NCBI RefSeq assembly: GCF_002878395.1
Contig: NC_061115.1
Coordinates: 98,012,204 to 98,076,203 of the forward strand
DNA from: Capsicum annuum
Taxonomy: Eukaryota > Streptophyta > Magnoliopsida > Solanales > Solanaceae
DNA: 64,000 nt
Direction of reading: 5' to 3'
A program made the position numbers and the translations under genes. Each line of letters opens with the position of its first letter. Positions within the stretch are counted from its first letter, which is position 1. The notes under the pieces were generated by a model. It was not told where the DNA came from. It saw nothing but the letters and a program-made list of their open reading frames with translations, and made no database searches. Positions 11,161 through 24,267 of the stretch are shown one piece after another.

Positions 11161-11535
11161 TCTTCATGTCTGCACAGGACTTTTGCTGACTTTGGGAGGT
11201 CTTAAGACTTCCCAAATAACCTTTACCTTTAGTCCTCAACCTAGGAAATCAACTATGAATACCACACCTCACCAACACAATCTTGGAATATCCCATAGAC
11301 ATACCACTATGAGAACTTGAGTCTATCTATACATTACTCCCATTAAGATTTCTAACTACCCAACTCAATAATTGGTATATCCATAAATCATAATATGTAA
11401 GCCTAACTTCACTATACTCGTTGTATGGTCTACCCCACCAAAGATCCAGAAACCTCTAAAATAATAACCTTACAACCACTGATTAGCGATATGGACATCT
11501 ATGCTTCTAAATACTTAACACTCTATTTCTGACTC
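11161..11535 (-). other. F element internal sequence, unassigned
   Basis: No protein similarity recognised. The last five bases (11531-11535, GACTC) are the left copy of the target duplication of the element at 11536-20508. The sequence continues at 20514. Confidence 0.5.
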
Positions 11536-13204
11536 TATTGTACCTAAGCGCACATGCAAGTGTACGTGGTCTCACCAAGTAATGCAGTGGCCTTATAAAA
11601 AGATAAATATCGATACCTCAGAAACTTTTGTTAAGCAACTATCAAATTCTAGTTTACAATTGAGATTTATATTACTTCAATCATAACCAAAATTGTTTTG
11701 AAAGTTTATAAACTAGAAGTAAACTAAGATAATGCGGAAAAGACTAGACTTTGGATAATTAATGGATGAAATCCAAGGGTTAAGGCACTATGAACAATCA
11801 TACTATGCTAATGAACTTTATTCGTTAGATTACTTATCTTAGTTGATGATTCATAGGGTTTATCACATGATCTTGGTCTCCCAACCTCTAATAATCTACC
11901 TAACTTGGACCTTAAAACTACATCGTTGAGTGGGGATGTAATAATCCAATTACATACATGAAGCTATCATCCTATAAGTGAACCAAAAAAGTCTTATAGG
12001 TATATCCCTATCCTATTTGCTAATTCAAATTACTTGTTTTACAAAAGAATAAGAACCTTGTTCTGTCTATCCCTATGTTATATCTTCTTATTCGATCTCC
12101 CGGGCTCACAAAGTCAACAATGGATGTGTCCTAAGGGCAGATAATCCTTAAAATAGTTATAACAAGGACAAATAAATAGACAAATATGATAATTAATCAA
12201 AACCATGAAAATTGAGAGCAATTGTAATCATGTTCTTGGCCTTAACCCCGATAAAAGGCTTTTAGCCACTCATGTACATAGTCGTAATCAAGATAATCGA
12301 ATAAAAGATAAAATCAATAAAAAAAATTAAGTAAAAGAATAAAAACCCTAATTGAAGTATTTTCCAGCCCCTCTCCAAGTTTCAAAGTCGTCCAAGGTGT
12401 ATATCATCAAGTACAAGTGTCCTATTAATAGGAGGACAAAACTGCTGAGTTTTTGCACTAGGCTGCACCGTGGGGTTAATTTTTTGCGTCTAGCCACACG
12501 ACTTTCCCTTATTGCAGAGTCCTACTATTTTGGGTCCCATAGGAAGCTCCTGGTGTATTGAATGCACCATTTTTTCATTGCTGTCGTCCACGACGAGCCC
12601 TTGAGATACAAGGTGTCCAATTCATGTCAAGTTGTGTCTTGTGCTTTTATTGTTCCATTCCAAGCCTTTTTGTATTGTTTACACACTATTTAAGTCTTTT
12701 ATATCCTTAAAATATCATCATAATCAATTCACAAAGAATACTATATCATTAAAACCAATAAATTAGAGCTCAAAACCACACAATATCCAAGATGACGAGG
12801 TAGAAACTTAAGCTAAGAATACTAGTTTTGCCCCTTTTGATCTTTCACTTAGTTTTGAATCTTAGCTTGATTAAATTGTACTTTAAACACTATACACAAT
12901 TTTTTCCCCACATAATTACACAATCATAATATTAGGAATTTATTATACACATTAGAATCCATCTCGATCAACTAGAACAACACCTAACTCAAGCAAGTAA
13001 CACTAGTTTTCTCATATGAATTCTATATGATCAATTTGAGTCCACACATGTTTGAAATAAAACTTAAACATTATTATCAAGTACTTAAAAACTTAGATGC
13101 TCATTTATATCATAATTGACTCATTAAGCACACAAGAAGTCCTAAAAACATAGCTAAATAAGCCCAGATAACAACACTAAAGTGCATAAATCCACATCAG
13201 ATCA
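11536..13204 (-). repeat. 3' LTR of the Athila-like element
   Basis: 1669 bp, minus strand, from TGATCTGATGTGG at 13204 to GGTACAATA at 11536 (the sister LTR ends GGCGCAACA). It is matched block by block with 19024-20508, for example the stretch around TATGTTATATCTTCTTATTC near 12080 and CATGATCTTGGTCTC near 11870. Confidence 0.88.
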
Positions 13205-13218
13205 TTACCCCACACTTA
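13205..13218 (-). other. Polypurine tract
   Basis: The minus strand reads TAAGTGTGGGGTAA immediately before the 3' LTR. It resembles the AAGTGTGGGG tracts of Athila/Tat elements. The related element at 38568 has TAAGTGTCAGGTTA at the same place. Confidence 0.7.
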
Positions 13219-13777
13219 AGCCTTTTTCGTTCTCAAACAACTCTTTACTTACTCAAGATAGTACTAAAGTGATAACATAGAATGCAAGTTTCTCGGCTAA
13301 GCAAGTTATGTACATAATTGACAATTAAAGAACATCACTACAAAACATTATAGCCTTAAGAATTGACTCACCTAGTTAGAAAACTCATGCACATTGTTCA
13401 ATCAAAGTCATCATATAATTCACCCAAAATTCATCAAATATATGCCCTCACAAAAAGAGAGTTACCATTAATTACTCAGATAAATGCTACTTTTAACCAA
13501 TTAGGTACAAGAATCCAATTAAGCTCACTCTCACAAGAAATTCATAAGTTACACATAATGAACCATAGGATTGCCCTTAGAGTAGTACTTAACTAATATC
13601 AAAATGATGAAACTTAGGGTCAAATAGGTCTTTAATGGTTGTAATGTAGGCTAAGAGACGGGTAGAAAATATTTTGGCCAAGAATAGTGACTATCTTCCC
13701 TAAGAGCTTCAATACATCACATTTTTCAATTAGGACCAATTCCTAACAAACAACTTACACTACTTTTGTCTACCCAC
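13219..13777 (-). other. Non-coding 3' part of the Athila-like element
   Basis: No conserved domain seen. The plus frame 13363-13596 is a shadow. Part of it (about 13340-13400, CTTAAGAATTGACTCACC) is also kept in the deletion derivative at 38740-38800, which shows it belongs to the element. The last five bases (CCCAC) are the left target duplication of the solo LTR. Confidence 0.6.
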
Positions 13778-15269
13778 TGATAACGCTCAATCTACAGCTC
13801 TCGTGGGAGTGTAAAGCGGTCGTTAGCAAATATAGAACCCAACCTGGGTTGGGTATCGATCCCACAGAGAATAGCTTGGCCAACAAGCAAGAGAAATTAC
13901 TAGACTTTTAGTGCAAGTCTCGTAGGAAAGGGGGGATTGTAGTATGTAACCAAAACAAGAATGTAAGAACTGAAAATAGCAAAATAAAGAGAGATTGTCA
14001 CGTGTGTTGTAAACAATGAGAATTGAGGCGTTGGGGTTATGTCCACCTTCTGAGGTATACGTCTCTATTGGCTATGAGTGTGTAGAGTCTTGACATGTAA
14101 TTGCTTATAGAGAATTGTAGTCGATGGTAAATCCAAGCGTCTCTCGACCTAAACAAGGACTATTTCACTTTAACTCTCTCGAGCTTAAAGCGTGACTAAC
14201 GGTACGAATTCTCCAAGAAGTTAGTCCAGGTACGGCACTAGCTTTTTAATAGGAAAGGGTGTCCTACTACCTTGACATTATCTCTTTTCCAGACAAATAA
14301 CTTTTCTCTCGAACAAGTCAGATGTTAGACTGGCGTTGGTCTATGCGTCTTCTTTTCTAGACAAATAACCTTTCTCTCGAACAGGTTAGATGTTAGAATG
14401 GCGTGTTCTTGTGTTTGAACCGCAAAGAATGTAGATTTAAGATGAAGAGAATAATGATATAAGCAATATACTTGTCTTGAACTCACAAACTCATAGCTAT
14501 AGATAGTAACTCATTCGGCTTCCATAACCCCAACTAAGAGATTTAGTTACCCGTGAATGCGAAGGATATCACGTTTTGCATGGTGGATGGCGTGAATAGT
14601 AGGTGTTTGGCGTGTGGTTTTAGTGATTCCGTAGCAAGTAACGATTCTCTTGTTGTGGAATTTAAGAGTAGAAGAATGAAGAATTGAGAATGGGTTGTAG
14701 GAAGATGTCTTAATTGTAAGGAGATGAATGAATTGTCAGAATGTCTCCCCCCCCTTTAAAATCTCTAACATGATAGGGTATTTATAATACTCCTATCCTA
14801 CTCCTACTAAACTAATAAAATAAATAACCAAATCCTAATATACTAATGAAATCCTTGACCCAATTGTACTAGGGTAAGGTTACAAAATTATAATCCAAAT
14901 AGAATGATGAAACACATAACCTAATTGCACTAGGTTAATGTATTATGGCAAAAATCCAGCTTTGTGTCTGTAAGTCCCAAAGTCTTCAGAAATGCTGTTT
15001 TAGCCCGGGACAGATTTTCCATGCAGCAGATTTAGTCCTTTATGCGTCCAGCTCCTTTCCATCTCGTTTGTGAGCTTTCTTTTGCGTCAAGTAAGCCATA
15101 AATTGCTGTATTTTGCATCATTTATACCTGAAACTTTCCTAATCACATTTGTTAGCTCATTTACAGGAAAAAGGACTAAAAGTGTACGAAATAGATAATT
15201 AGTTCTCGAAACTAGGCTAAAATATGGGCAAAATATATTGATATAGGCGCGTAATTTCGCCTATCATCA
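13778..15269 (-). mobile_element. Solo LTR, tRNA-Asp-class family
   Basis: 1492 bp, plus-strand ends TGATAACGCTC and CGCCTATCATCA, flanked by a perfect 5-bp duplication CCCAC (13773-13777 and 15270-15274). Its end pattern (GAGCGTTATCA on the minus strand) parallels the LTR at 28462-29822, hence the minus orientation. No primer site or internal region adjoins it, so it is a solo LTR, normally the product of recombination between two LTRs. A ~67-bp direct duplication lies at about 14281-14405. Confidence 0.85.
14281..14405. repeat. ~67-bp direct duplication inside the solo LTR
   Basis: Two copies of a block containing AGACAAATAAC, TTTCTCTCGAACA and AGATGTTAGA, followed by GGCGT. Confidence 0.8.
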
Positions 15270-15274
15270 CCCAC

Positions 15275-16430
15275 ATCTTTGTTTTGCCTTATCTCATTAA
15301 GCTCATTCACATATACTATGGTGGGAGTATGCTATGTACACATCATTTAATTTTACCCTTCTTCACACCAATTATATGTCACACACCCTTATGATAGTTA
15401 ACCTCAACTTATGCAATTGCCTTAGTTTAGGTGCACAATGTTCAAGGAGGTCCAGGGCCAAAAGAGGTTCATTGTAACACAAATGGGCTAAAAATGGGAA
15501 TTTCTTTAGCACAAATTTCTCTACTCCCAACCACAACATAACAATTTATACACACCAATAACTATCATTTTGGGGCTTCAATTTCACTTTTCTCCTACTT
15601 GAATTTTAAACTTCTTAATTTTATTAAATTTACACTAAAGAACTTAGGAGCTTAGATCAAATTAAGGTCAAATAAAGAAGAGGATTAGACTATATATGAG
15701 GCTTCCAAAGAAAATGCTAAAGGATTAATGGGTCTAACAAGGATTATTTACAAGGGTAGGTAAAAAAAAGGTATAAAACATGGCTATCAAAGAAATGCCT
15801 ATATCATGTCCTAAACCCACACTCTTTAGTTTGCTTTCCACACAAATCAGGATATTTCTAGATATCCCATGCAATAAGGAATATACAAACACCTCACACG
15901 CACATGGAACATGCTTAACTCAAGCAAGATTATCATAGACTCTTAACCAAACAATCACATGAATTCAACTTTAAGCCAACAAGTATAAGAGTCATAATCA
16001 TTATCCTACTAGTCTCAAAAATAGTAATTCACAGAATCAACATAATTCTTACAACCAAACACTTGCATCATGCAGTCAAATACAATACCAACAAGAACGT
16101 CTTATTTTTTTCTAACATAAAACAATTTAAAATTACTCCTAAAAATGAGAATTTTCTCACCCCATACTTAAAAATATACTTTGTCCACAAAGTATACTTA
16201 CAAGAAAATATAGAAATACTTCCTTAGGCGTCTACGCCTAGATAGTAGCATTATTATACATGAAGAGGGTCCAGAAGACCCCAGACTCAGTCTTTGCCAT
16301 GATCCTTAGCTCAGGTTTTTCGGTACTCAGACTTTCCATCAACTTGTGAGTCAACAAAAACAAAAACTAGTGAATTAAAAACTAAAATACAAAAGATAAA
16401 ACATACCTTAACTTGGCTTGCCACCCAAGC
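15275..16430 (-). other. Non-coding interior of the Athila-like element
   Basis: AT-rich, no domain recognised. This is where RT and integrase would lie in an autonomous relative, and neither is seen. Confidence 0.55.
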
Positions 16431-16439
16431 AGCACCTGA

Positions 16440-17160
16440 TTAAGTGTCGTGGCATGACCCACATCATATCATCCATTTTCCTTTATCCTCTTCCTCACAC
16501 TCGAATGCCATCTTCTTATTCATTTTTGGCCTCTTGAGTGTGAACTCTTAAGTTCAATAACTCTCTCAACAATAGCCTTTTCAAGCTTATCAATTTGATC
16601 ATTTTAGGCTTGGGTATTGGTGGTTTAGGATACTCAATTAGGAAGTCTGAAGAGGTCTTTAATAGAATAGACTCCACAACCCCATACTTATCCTCTTCAA
16701 TCACTGTATTCATGAACAAATCTTTGTAGTGGGTAATGTGTTGAACATTTTGTACACTTTGAAAATTCCATCTTTATCCTCCAGCCCCCTTTATAGCATA
16801 CCCTCTCTTACATCTATTAATGCTCTTCCTATCGCCAAGAATGGATGTCCCAAGATGGATGGTATTTTTTCATCCACCTAAAAATCTAAAAAAATAAAGT
16901 CAGCATGAATAATAAACTTACAAACCTTGATGATAAAATCCTCAAGGACTACTTTAGGATGGGCTATGTTCTTATTTACAAGTTGCAGTAACACAGAGCT
17001 CGACCTCGGCATCCCTAAGCCCAAAATCTTAAACAAAGAAAGGGGCATCAAATTGATGCTTTCCCCTAGTCCACTAAGTGTGTGGACCACCTCACTATTC
17101 CTTATTTGAATAGGGAGAGTGAATTTCCTATGGTATTTGAGCATTTTAGGCATCTTCTAC
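16440..17160 (-). pseudogene. Athila-type aspartic protease remnant
   Basis: The minus-strand frame 16878-17153 contains PKMLKYHRKFTLPIQIRN, then LSGLGESINLMPLSLFKILG (17030-17090), then LLQLVNKNIAHPKVVLEDFI and KVCKFIIHADFIFLDF. This is the order seen in Athila/Tat proteases, where the catalytic block is DLGASINLMP. Here the catalytic Asp is replaced (GLGES), so the enzyme is dead. A second frame at 16516-16719 continues the linker after the protease. Nearby plus-strand frames are shadows. Confidence 0.75.
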
Positions 17161-17699
17161 ATCACCAAAGAGTTGCACTATTCAGTGAGAGCTACTGTCT
17201 TGATATCCTGTAGCTTAACTTTGTTAGTCACCATATCCTTCAATTACTTAGCATACTTGGAAATTACCTACATAACATCTAAAAGAGAAAGGTTAATATG
17301 AAGCTCTTTGAATATGTTATAGAACTTTTTGAAGTATGCATCCTCGTTTGCCTTTATATACTTTCGTGGGAAATGTGGTGGTGGTCTCTCCTTCAAATTT
17401 CAACAACTTTTACTTTCGAGTACTCAGACTTCCTTGAATTTACAGTAACTCTGTCATCTACCAGTTTAGGAACCAAATTAGTATCTACCTCATTAGTTTT
17501 TTTAGAGGTTCTTTAGTGAGATCTTAACCAGTCCTCAAAGTGATTACTATTACTTGTTTAGGATTTTCAGTATCACTTGGAAAACTACCTTGAGGCCTAG
17601 TATTTTGTGCTGCTACTATCTGACCTATCTTCAAATCCAAGCTCTTTGTAGCCGCTTGCTGGCTCTTTATATCTGTAGCCAATAGTGCTTGAGCAACTA

Positions 17700-18759
17700 A
17701 GATTTGTTTCAGTATCTCTTCGATATTTCTAGTTACCTAATTTTCTTAAGCATGTGGTTGCTAAAACTATAGTTGTTTGGCGTTCCACTGCTGATTTGGT
17801 AGCTGAGTCCACCACTTTAAATTGTAAGTGTTCCCATAATTTGTCCTTTGAACATTGTCCACAAACATCACTGACACGGGATTGGCAGCACATATCTATA
17901 GAATATCCAACATTGCCATAAACCACGCACCAAGTCCTTGCTTGCTGAATTGAATTCAATGTTGCTGCAGGTTGTGTAAGACCCAACTTCATATTACTAA
18001 ATTATGTTGTTCACTGATTCTGTTATTCTGTTATCGGAGCGGATATAGCGGTAAACTGATCCACTTCCAACACTCCTAAAAACTTATTTATGGAATTTCT
18101 TGATTTAGAATGCCAATCAAAATTTCCTTGCACAATCTGGTTCAAGATGGTATACAACTCATCTTACGTCAATTCCAAAGTTTGACCACCTAAAGTTGAA
18201 TCTAAAAAATTTTTTGTGTTGTGATCAAGTGATTACACAAAAGAGTACGATAATACCTTATTAGACTATTGATGATGTGGATAGTACCTAAGAGGAGCTT
18301 TGAATCTCTCCCAAGCATGATATAAGTTCTTATCCACCTACTGTTTAAAGCTCACAATATTACTGTGCAGTTTCACAGTATTGCCAGATGGAAAAAAATT
18401 GTATAAGGAATTTCCAAGCTAAGTAATCCCATGTTGTCATTAAACTTTCTGGCTCAGCATTCAACACTTCTTCACTTCCCCCAATAGTGAAAAGGGGAAA
18501 AGTGTCAGTCTAACATAGTCAATTAACACACCCGTAGGGATGAATGTGTCACTGATCTCCAAAAAGTTCTGCAAGTGGACTTGTGATCTTCATGTGAAAG
18601 CTCCATAAATTGTCCACTGCTAATCAAAAGCTACACCATGTTCTATTTTAGCACAAAGTTATCTCCAGCAACTGGTTTTTGAAAAGGGGAGGTCAAATTG
18701 ATCGGAAGTGGAATTGCCACTTCACGAACATTCCTGCGGGCTAGTTGATCTTCAGCCAT
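17700..18759 (-). pseudogene. Athila-type gag remnant
   Basis: The likely start is the minus-strand ATG at 18759 (MAEDQLARRNVREVAIPLP). Farther on the broken frames give EPESLMTTWDYLAWKFLIQF (18420-18470), YHAWERFKAPLRYYPHH (18290-18340), LDSTLGGQTLELT (18180s) and, near 17900-17950, WCVVYGNVGYSIDMCCQ, a damaged zinc-knuckle-like segment. The YxAWERFK and PHH motifs are typical of Athila/Tat gag capsid domains. Several stops and frameshifts are present. The same N-terminal part survives in the deletion derivative at 38820-39070. Confidence 0.8.
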
Positions 18760-18999
18760 GAGAGCAAGATTGTCTTGTAATTCTTGAAATTACAGGATAC
18801 GGGGGAGAAGGATTGCTTCTCTCTTTCATTGATGGAAGCATTGCTCTGGTTTGGGGCTTGGCTCAATGAATTCCCTATCCCTTGCCAGCTTACTTCTCTA
18901 CAAACCTATTTCCTATAAAATCAATCCCAAGACAAAGAGTAAAGTACCAAAGAAATCCAAAAAGTAGAACGAAAAATAAAATAGTTTCCAAATTACAAG

Positions 19000-19017
19000 T
19001 CCTCAGCAACGGTGCCA
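19000..19017 (-). other. Primer binding site, tRNA-Asp type
   Basis: The minus strand reads TGGCACCGTTGCTGAGGA, close to the complement of the plant tRNA-Asp 3' end (TGGCGCCGTTGCCGGGGA). It lies 6 bases inside the 5' LTR. Confidence 0.8.
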
Positions 19018-19023
19018 AAAACT

Positions 19024-20508
19024 TGTTGCGCCCAAGAGCACACACAAGTGTACGTTGTCTCACCAGGTAATACAGTGGCCATATAAAAAACCAAATATCG
19101 ATCCCTCAGAGACTTGTGTTAAACAACTATAAAATTCTAGTTCACAATTGAGATTGAAACTAGTTCAATCGTAACAAAAAGAGTTTTGAAAGTTTATAAA
19201 CTAAAAATAAACTAAGATAATATAGAAAAGTAAAGAACTTGGACAATCCATTGATGAAAACACAAGGTTATGGAACTATGAACAATCATACTATGCTAAT
19301 GAACTTCATTCGTTAGATTACTTATGTTGGTTGATAATTCGTAGGGTTTATCGCATGATCATGGTCTCTGGACCTCTAATCATCGACCTAACTTGGAAAA
19401 TAAAAACTACTTCATTGAGTGGGGATATAATAATTCAATTAGATGCATGAAGCAATCATCCTATATGTAAACAAAACAAGGCTTGTAGGTATATCCCTAT
19501 CCTTGTCACTAATTAAAATTCCATATTTTATAAAAGAATAGGAACCTTGTTCTATCTATCCCCACATTCTATCTTCTTATTCCCCCTCCCGGGATCACAA
19601 AGTTAACAATGGATGTATCCTAAGGGTATATAATCCTTAAATTTGTTATAAAAAATATAAATAAACAACCAAATATGATAATTAATCCAAAACATATCAA
19701 CTCAAAGCAATAGTAACCATGTTCTTGGCCTTAACCCCAGAATAAGGCTTTAAGCCACTCATGGACATAGTCATAATCAAGATAATTTAATACAAGATAA
19801 AATCCATTAAAATGCTAAAGTAAAAGAATAAAATACCTAATTTAATTATTTTCCAGACCCTTTCCAAGTGTCAAAGTCGTCCAATGTATAAAACATCAAG
19901 TACAAGTGTCCTATTTATAGGAGGACAAAACTGTTGAGTTTTTGTACTAGGCCGCGTCGTGGGGTTAATTTTCTTCATCTACATTTGCAACATGCACTTA
20001 TCATGGATAAACACTGTTTGGTTTCCCTTAGGAATCTCCTGGTGTATGGAACACTCCATTTTTCCCTCTCTTTGTCCCACGACGCACCATTGACATCCTA
20101 GGTGTCCAATTCATGTCAAGTTGTGTCTTGTGCTTTTGTTGATCCATTCCAAGAATTTTCATGTTTTTTCCACTTGATTCGAAGCTTTTATCATTCATAT
20201 ATAATCATAATCAACTAATCAAGCATCCTAAAGAATTAAACACAACAAATTATAGCTTAAAACATGATAACATCCAAGACGACGAAGTAGAAACTTGTTT
20301 GAAACACTAGTTTTCTCATATGAAATCTAAATTATCAATTTGAATCCAAACTTTTTTGAAATACACCTTAAACATTATTATTGATTACTTAGACATTTAG
20401 ATGCTAATTTATATCACCATTGACTCATTAAGAACACAATAAAACATCAAAACACAACTAAATAAGCCCAGATAACAACACTGCAGTGCATAAATCTACC
20501 TCAGATCA
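19024..20508 (-). repeat. 5' LTR of the Athila-like element
   Basis: 1485 bp, minus strand, from TGATCTGAGGTAG at 20508 to GGGCGCAACA at 19024. Its partner is 11536-13204. Confidence 0.88.
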
Positions 20509-20513
20509 GACTC

Positions 20514-21096
20514 CTTAGAATAACAACATTACTCCTCTAATATCATATCCCCATATATCCACACATCTTAAACCTATACAAAGATTTCACATAGGCCATA
20601 TACTTATCCCCCAATTTTGCTCTACATAACACCATATAACAACTCCCTAGACTTCTCCATGATGAGAAATCTTAAGGACATAAGCTAGGTATATATGGCA
20701 CCCCTATCTCGAAACTGAGTATAACTTACTCTTGTAACCCGACACTCTTATCTATCTAATGATATAGCCTCCAGTCGTACTTCAACACTTAGGCTTCCTA
20801 CCTATACCACACACCCCTTATAGTTTTTTTAAGCAACCACAGGGTCACTAATCAGGTAGATACCGAAAAGGGATAAAAACTAAACTCAAGACCAAAGCCA
20901 AAATGTACAACAACAAATAGGGTCATATAAGAAAAAGTGGACCCTAAATCAAGTAAATAGTACACCCCACAGAAATAGAGTTTCAACATACCAAGGGCAA
21001 CATCTAGAGATGCTTTAGATTCATGGTGAGTAGTAAGAGAATCAAGGAGGTTCCATCTATTACCAGAGCTAAAATTGGCAACCTATTATACATAAG
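20514..21096 (-). other. F element internal sequence, unassigned
   Basis: Continuation of family F internal DNA between its gag end and the insertion site. No recognisable protein domain. Confidence 0.45.
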
Positions 21097-21985
21097 CTAA
21101 TGGAGAGGCAACGGGAATCCTGTTGGACCCAGAAGCAACTCTTGAAGGACAATTTCACCGAATATAACCAATCTAACCATAAGTGAAGCATTGATTCTTC
21201 CCTTCACGACACCAACGGTGTAACTGGCCATAAAATTAGAAAAGAGTATAGGGTGGAACCAACTGGGCCCTATTATATTGGTATTGAAATTGACATTCAC
21301 TAGATGGCCTATGGTAAGGGGCTCTATTATACTATTTTGAAATTGATGTTCACTAGATGGCCTATGGTAAGGGGCTCTAGTCGACGGGTAAGAACTAGAT
21401 TTTCCCAAACTTATTTCATTAATCCATTGTCTCTCATAACTACCATTATTACAGCGACCCCATCCTACTATAAATATCTGAACTTCTTGTTATTCCTTTC
21501 CCCCATCCTTTCCTGACTCCTACCCACAAGATAGGACTAGTGTAGAAGAGAGACCACTATTAGGGCAAATAGCTAAATAGAACAATGGAACTCCGTCTTG
21601 GAAATGTCTCCTTAAGGTGACTAAGCAAGGGTGTCACCACCTAGAGAAAGATTAGAAGAGACAAATGGGATTCTATGAGAGCAATCAGAAGTAGAGACCC
21701 TAGATTGGGTCTGTACCCCATAGGTAGGATGATCTCTATTTATATTTTCCTATGTAGAGATGGAAGAGTTCCCACGAGTTTACAATTCCTTGAAGATGTG
21801 ATCTGAAAGGCAAACAAATAGAAGTAAGAGGGATTAAAAACTTTTCTATGGCTCAAACTAAAATAGAAAGAAAGGGAAATATTCGTAAATACTTCGTAGC
21901 CTCTTGATTATGTGTGGTGCACAACACACTCATAAGAAAGACTAAACTTAACATGGCTTTATGGACACCCCAAACACCAAAACCT
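21097..21985 (-). pseudogene. Gypsy gag remnant of family F with zinc-knuckle trace
   Basis: Minus strand after the primer site at 22000. Broken frames at 21240-21100 give GKNQCFTYG and, after a stop, GYIR and NCPSRVASGSNRIPV, the remains of a CCHC zinc knuckle (CxxCxxxGHxxxxC) followed by the usual basic tail. The N-terminal part (21400-21985) is too damaged to place. A ~54-bp tandem duplication sits at 21288-21395. Two minus-strand frames (21097-21408, 21853-22086) run through it in mixed phases. Confidence 0.55.
21288..21395. repeat. ~54-bp tandem duplication in F gag
   Basis: TTCACTAGATGGCCTATGG followed by TAAGGGGCTCTA occurs twice, at about 21295 and 21349, with few differences. Confidence 0.85.
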
Positions 21986-22000
21986 AGGCTGTGATACCAA
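21986..22000 (-). other. Primer binding site of F element, tRNA-Met type
   Basis: The minus strand reads TTGGTATCACAGCC just after the LTR end (GTTGTGTCA). It differs by one base from the usual TGGTATCAGAGC. Confidence 0.8.
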
Positions 22001-22739
22001 CTTGACACAACCCAACCCAAACCAGGACCTTGTCGTAATGGGCATCTCAAGTCTAACAAGGACCGGAGATCACCCCTAATATTCAATCCAACTAATCAAC
22101 ATATACCCTGAGTTAGATGGATTCTGACCTTATAACGAGATAGAGTAATTTATAACTCAAAGACTTTGGGATAGGTCCATGATCATGACCAACCCAAATA
22201 AGTCAAACCAACAAATACCAACCAATAACCATAATATAACAAAATTCATATCCATTCCATAGCATACCCAAGTCCATATTTTGTTCATACAAAGCCTCTA
22301 AAACAATCCATAAATATTTGGTCGGGACATATCCCCTACAATTGCCATAACCCAGTATCTAAGTCAAAACCTAATAATAGAAAAAGATGCTAAATAAAAG
22401 AAATAGAGCCTTTCGAAGTATGGAAGCTCACCACTTCAAGTTAACATAAGCTTTCCACAAATCCAAGTCACTGAGCAGGAGGTATGATAGTATAACAAAC
22501 ACCTGCATTACATGGGGATACGACATTCGAAGAAGGTTAGCAGTTGGAGCACTAGTATTTAACTCAAGGATAAGCATAATATAATGCCAATAGTACAAAA
22601 CCAATCGGTCAATGCATATAACCAATGCAATACATACATATATATAACATGCCAAGGTAGGGAACAAGGTTTAACATGGACCATAGAAATCTTAACGTGG
22701 GTTGTGTAGTTTGGTTGTTATATTAGTAACACCCAGGGG

Positions 22740-23345
22740 ATATATGGCCTCAAACTCTCACTCGCTTATTGGGCCAGTTTATGTGGCCACACAAACTAGA
22801 GATCAATATTACATATACTCATGGGGGACACAAACCTCCCACTAATATATTAAGGTGACTTAGTCACCCAATCATGTAGTATGATATGGGGGACTCAAAC
22901 CTCTTGCATCATGTATTATGGGAGACTTATATCTCCTAGTCATAGTAAACAAGAGGACTCAAACCTCAGGATGTTTCGACCCCTACATTGGTAAACATGT
23001 TTTGCAGTGTTGATCCCCCCGATACCTCTACCTTTAAAACTCAGCTACACAATTCTTTTAAATCCCAATTAAAATAACCATTACACATAAACAACATTTA
23101 ATCTAATTTTTTGTCGAAGGCACTTAGTTGGTATCATCATACCAACACCATTTGCAAGCGTACAACATGCCATTATCATTATCAATCAACCAAGAATTCA
23201 TTTTACTTTGGGACTTAAATCCATTGTCTAACAAAGACACTAATTCCATTTTAAGTTTAGGGACCCAAACCCATTGTCAGAAAAAGACATAAATCAAGTT
23301 AATCTAGAGGGACACAAACCCTTTTTAGAAAAATTAACCACCAAG
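22740..23345. repeat. Short tandem repeats within F 5' LTR
   Basis: Diverged units with GGGGGACACAAACCTCC, GGGGGACTCAAACCTC and GAGGACTCAAACCTC, then a second set with GGGACTTAAATCCATTG and GGGACCCAAACCCATTG. They correspond to the 28-bp units at 7960-8185. Confidence 0.7.
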
Positions 23346-24267
23346 TTACCTCTTAAATAATAACATGGCGACCAAGGCATTTACAAAACCATTTACCAAC
23401 GATTCATATTCATTAGGCCAATGCCTTTGTTCAAAATATCATTAACATGTGACTAGTTTATTCTCGTAGGCATTTTCACAAATACTTTGAGGGTATACTT
23501 TTACTAAGTCCAAAACCAAAGTAAAAATCATCATGTTTATGGTTACCCAAGACTCATTTGTTAAACCACAATTACCAAGAACCCACATGTGAAAACCATT
23601 ATCAAAAAAATATATAAACACAGGTTAAACAAAAAGTAAACAATATTCAATAGTATACAAAAAAAAACCCCCCAATATTGGTTTTCAAAACCGCCATTAT
23701 GTAATCATCAACATATTTAACACACATGATTTTTCATGAACTGATAATGAGGGAAGTGACCTTTGAACCTTTAGATAGACACCTTGTAAACACCCTAGCC
23801 CAATCTTCAGGAGTGGATTTAAAGAGGATTTGAGAATGTATTGATCTTTCAAAGGTGTGTTACGAGGGTCAACAATATGTTATAAGATGTGGGTACTTAT
23901 GGTTTTTGGGGTGGGAAATGTCTAAAATATCCTTAGCTTAAAAGCTGAAAAATGTGCAAAAGAGGGTACGACTCCCCCTTAACTCATACACAAACATATG
24001 AGTGGTGCAAACTATATTTACCCTAGACATCAAGTTGTACTTCAACACTGTACAACATATGTGTACCTAGACCAAATAGTATCCAATTATACGATTAGTA
24101 AACCCTAGATCATACCCTAGGAAGAATTCTCTATTCTAGACATATTAGACATCATATGGTTAGGTACCATACTACTCATACCCTAACACACAGCTAGTAA
24201 AATGCCCACTCGCATCTTGAATAGAATGAAACCCAAAACACACTAACCATCATATGAGTTGAGGGCC

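Larger units (their letters stand above)
11536..20508 (-). mobile_element. Athila-like non-autonomous LTR element
   Basis: Complete minus-strand element of 8973 bp flanked by a perfect 5-bp target duplication GACTC (11531-11535 and 20509-20513). Order in its own sense: 5' LTR (19024-20508), tRNA-Asp-type primer site, gag, protease, long non-coding part, polypurine tract, 3' LTR (11536-13204). RT, RNase H and integrase were not found, so it would need enzymes in trans. A solo LTR (13778-15269) lies inside it. The gag and protease resemble the Athila/Tat group of Ty3/gypsy. Confidence 0.85.
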
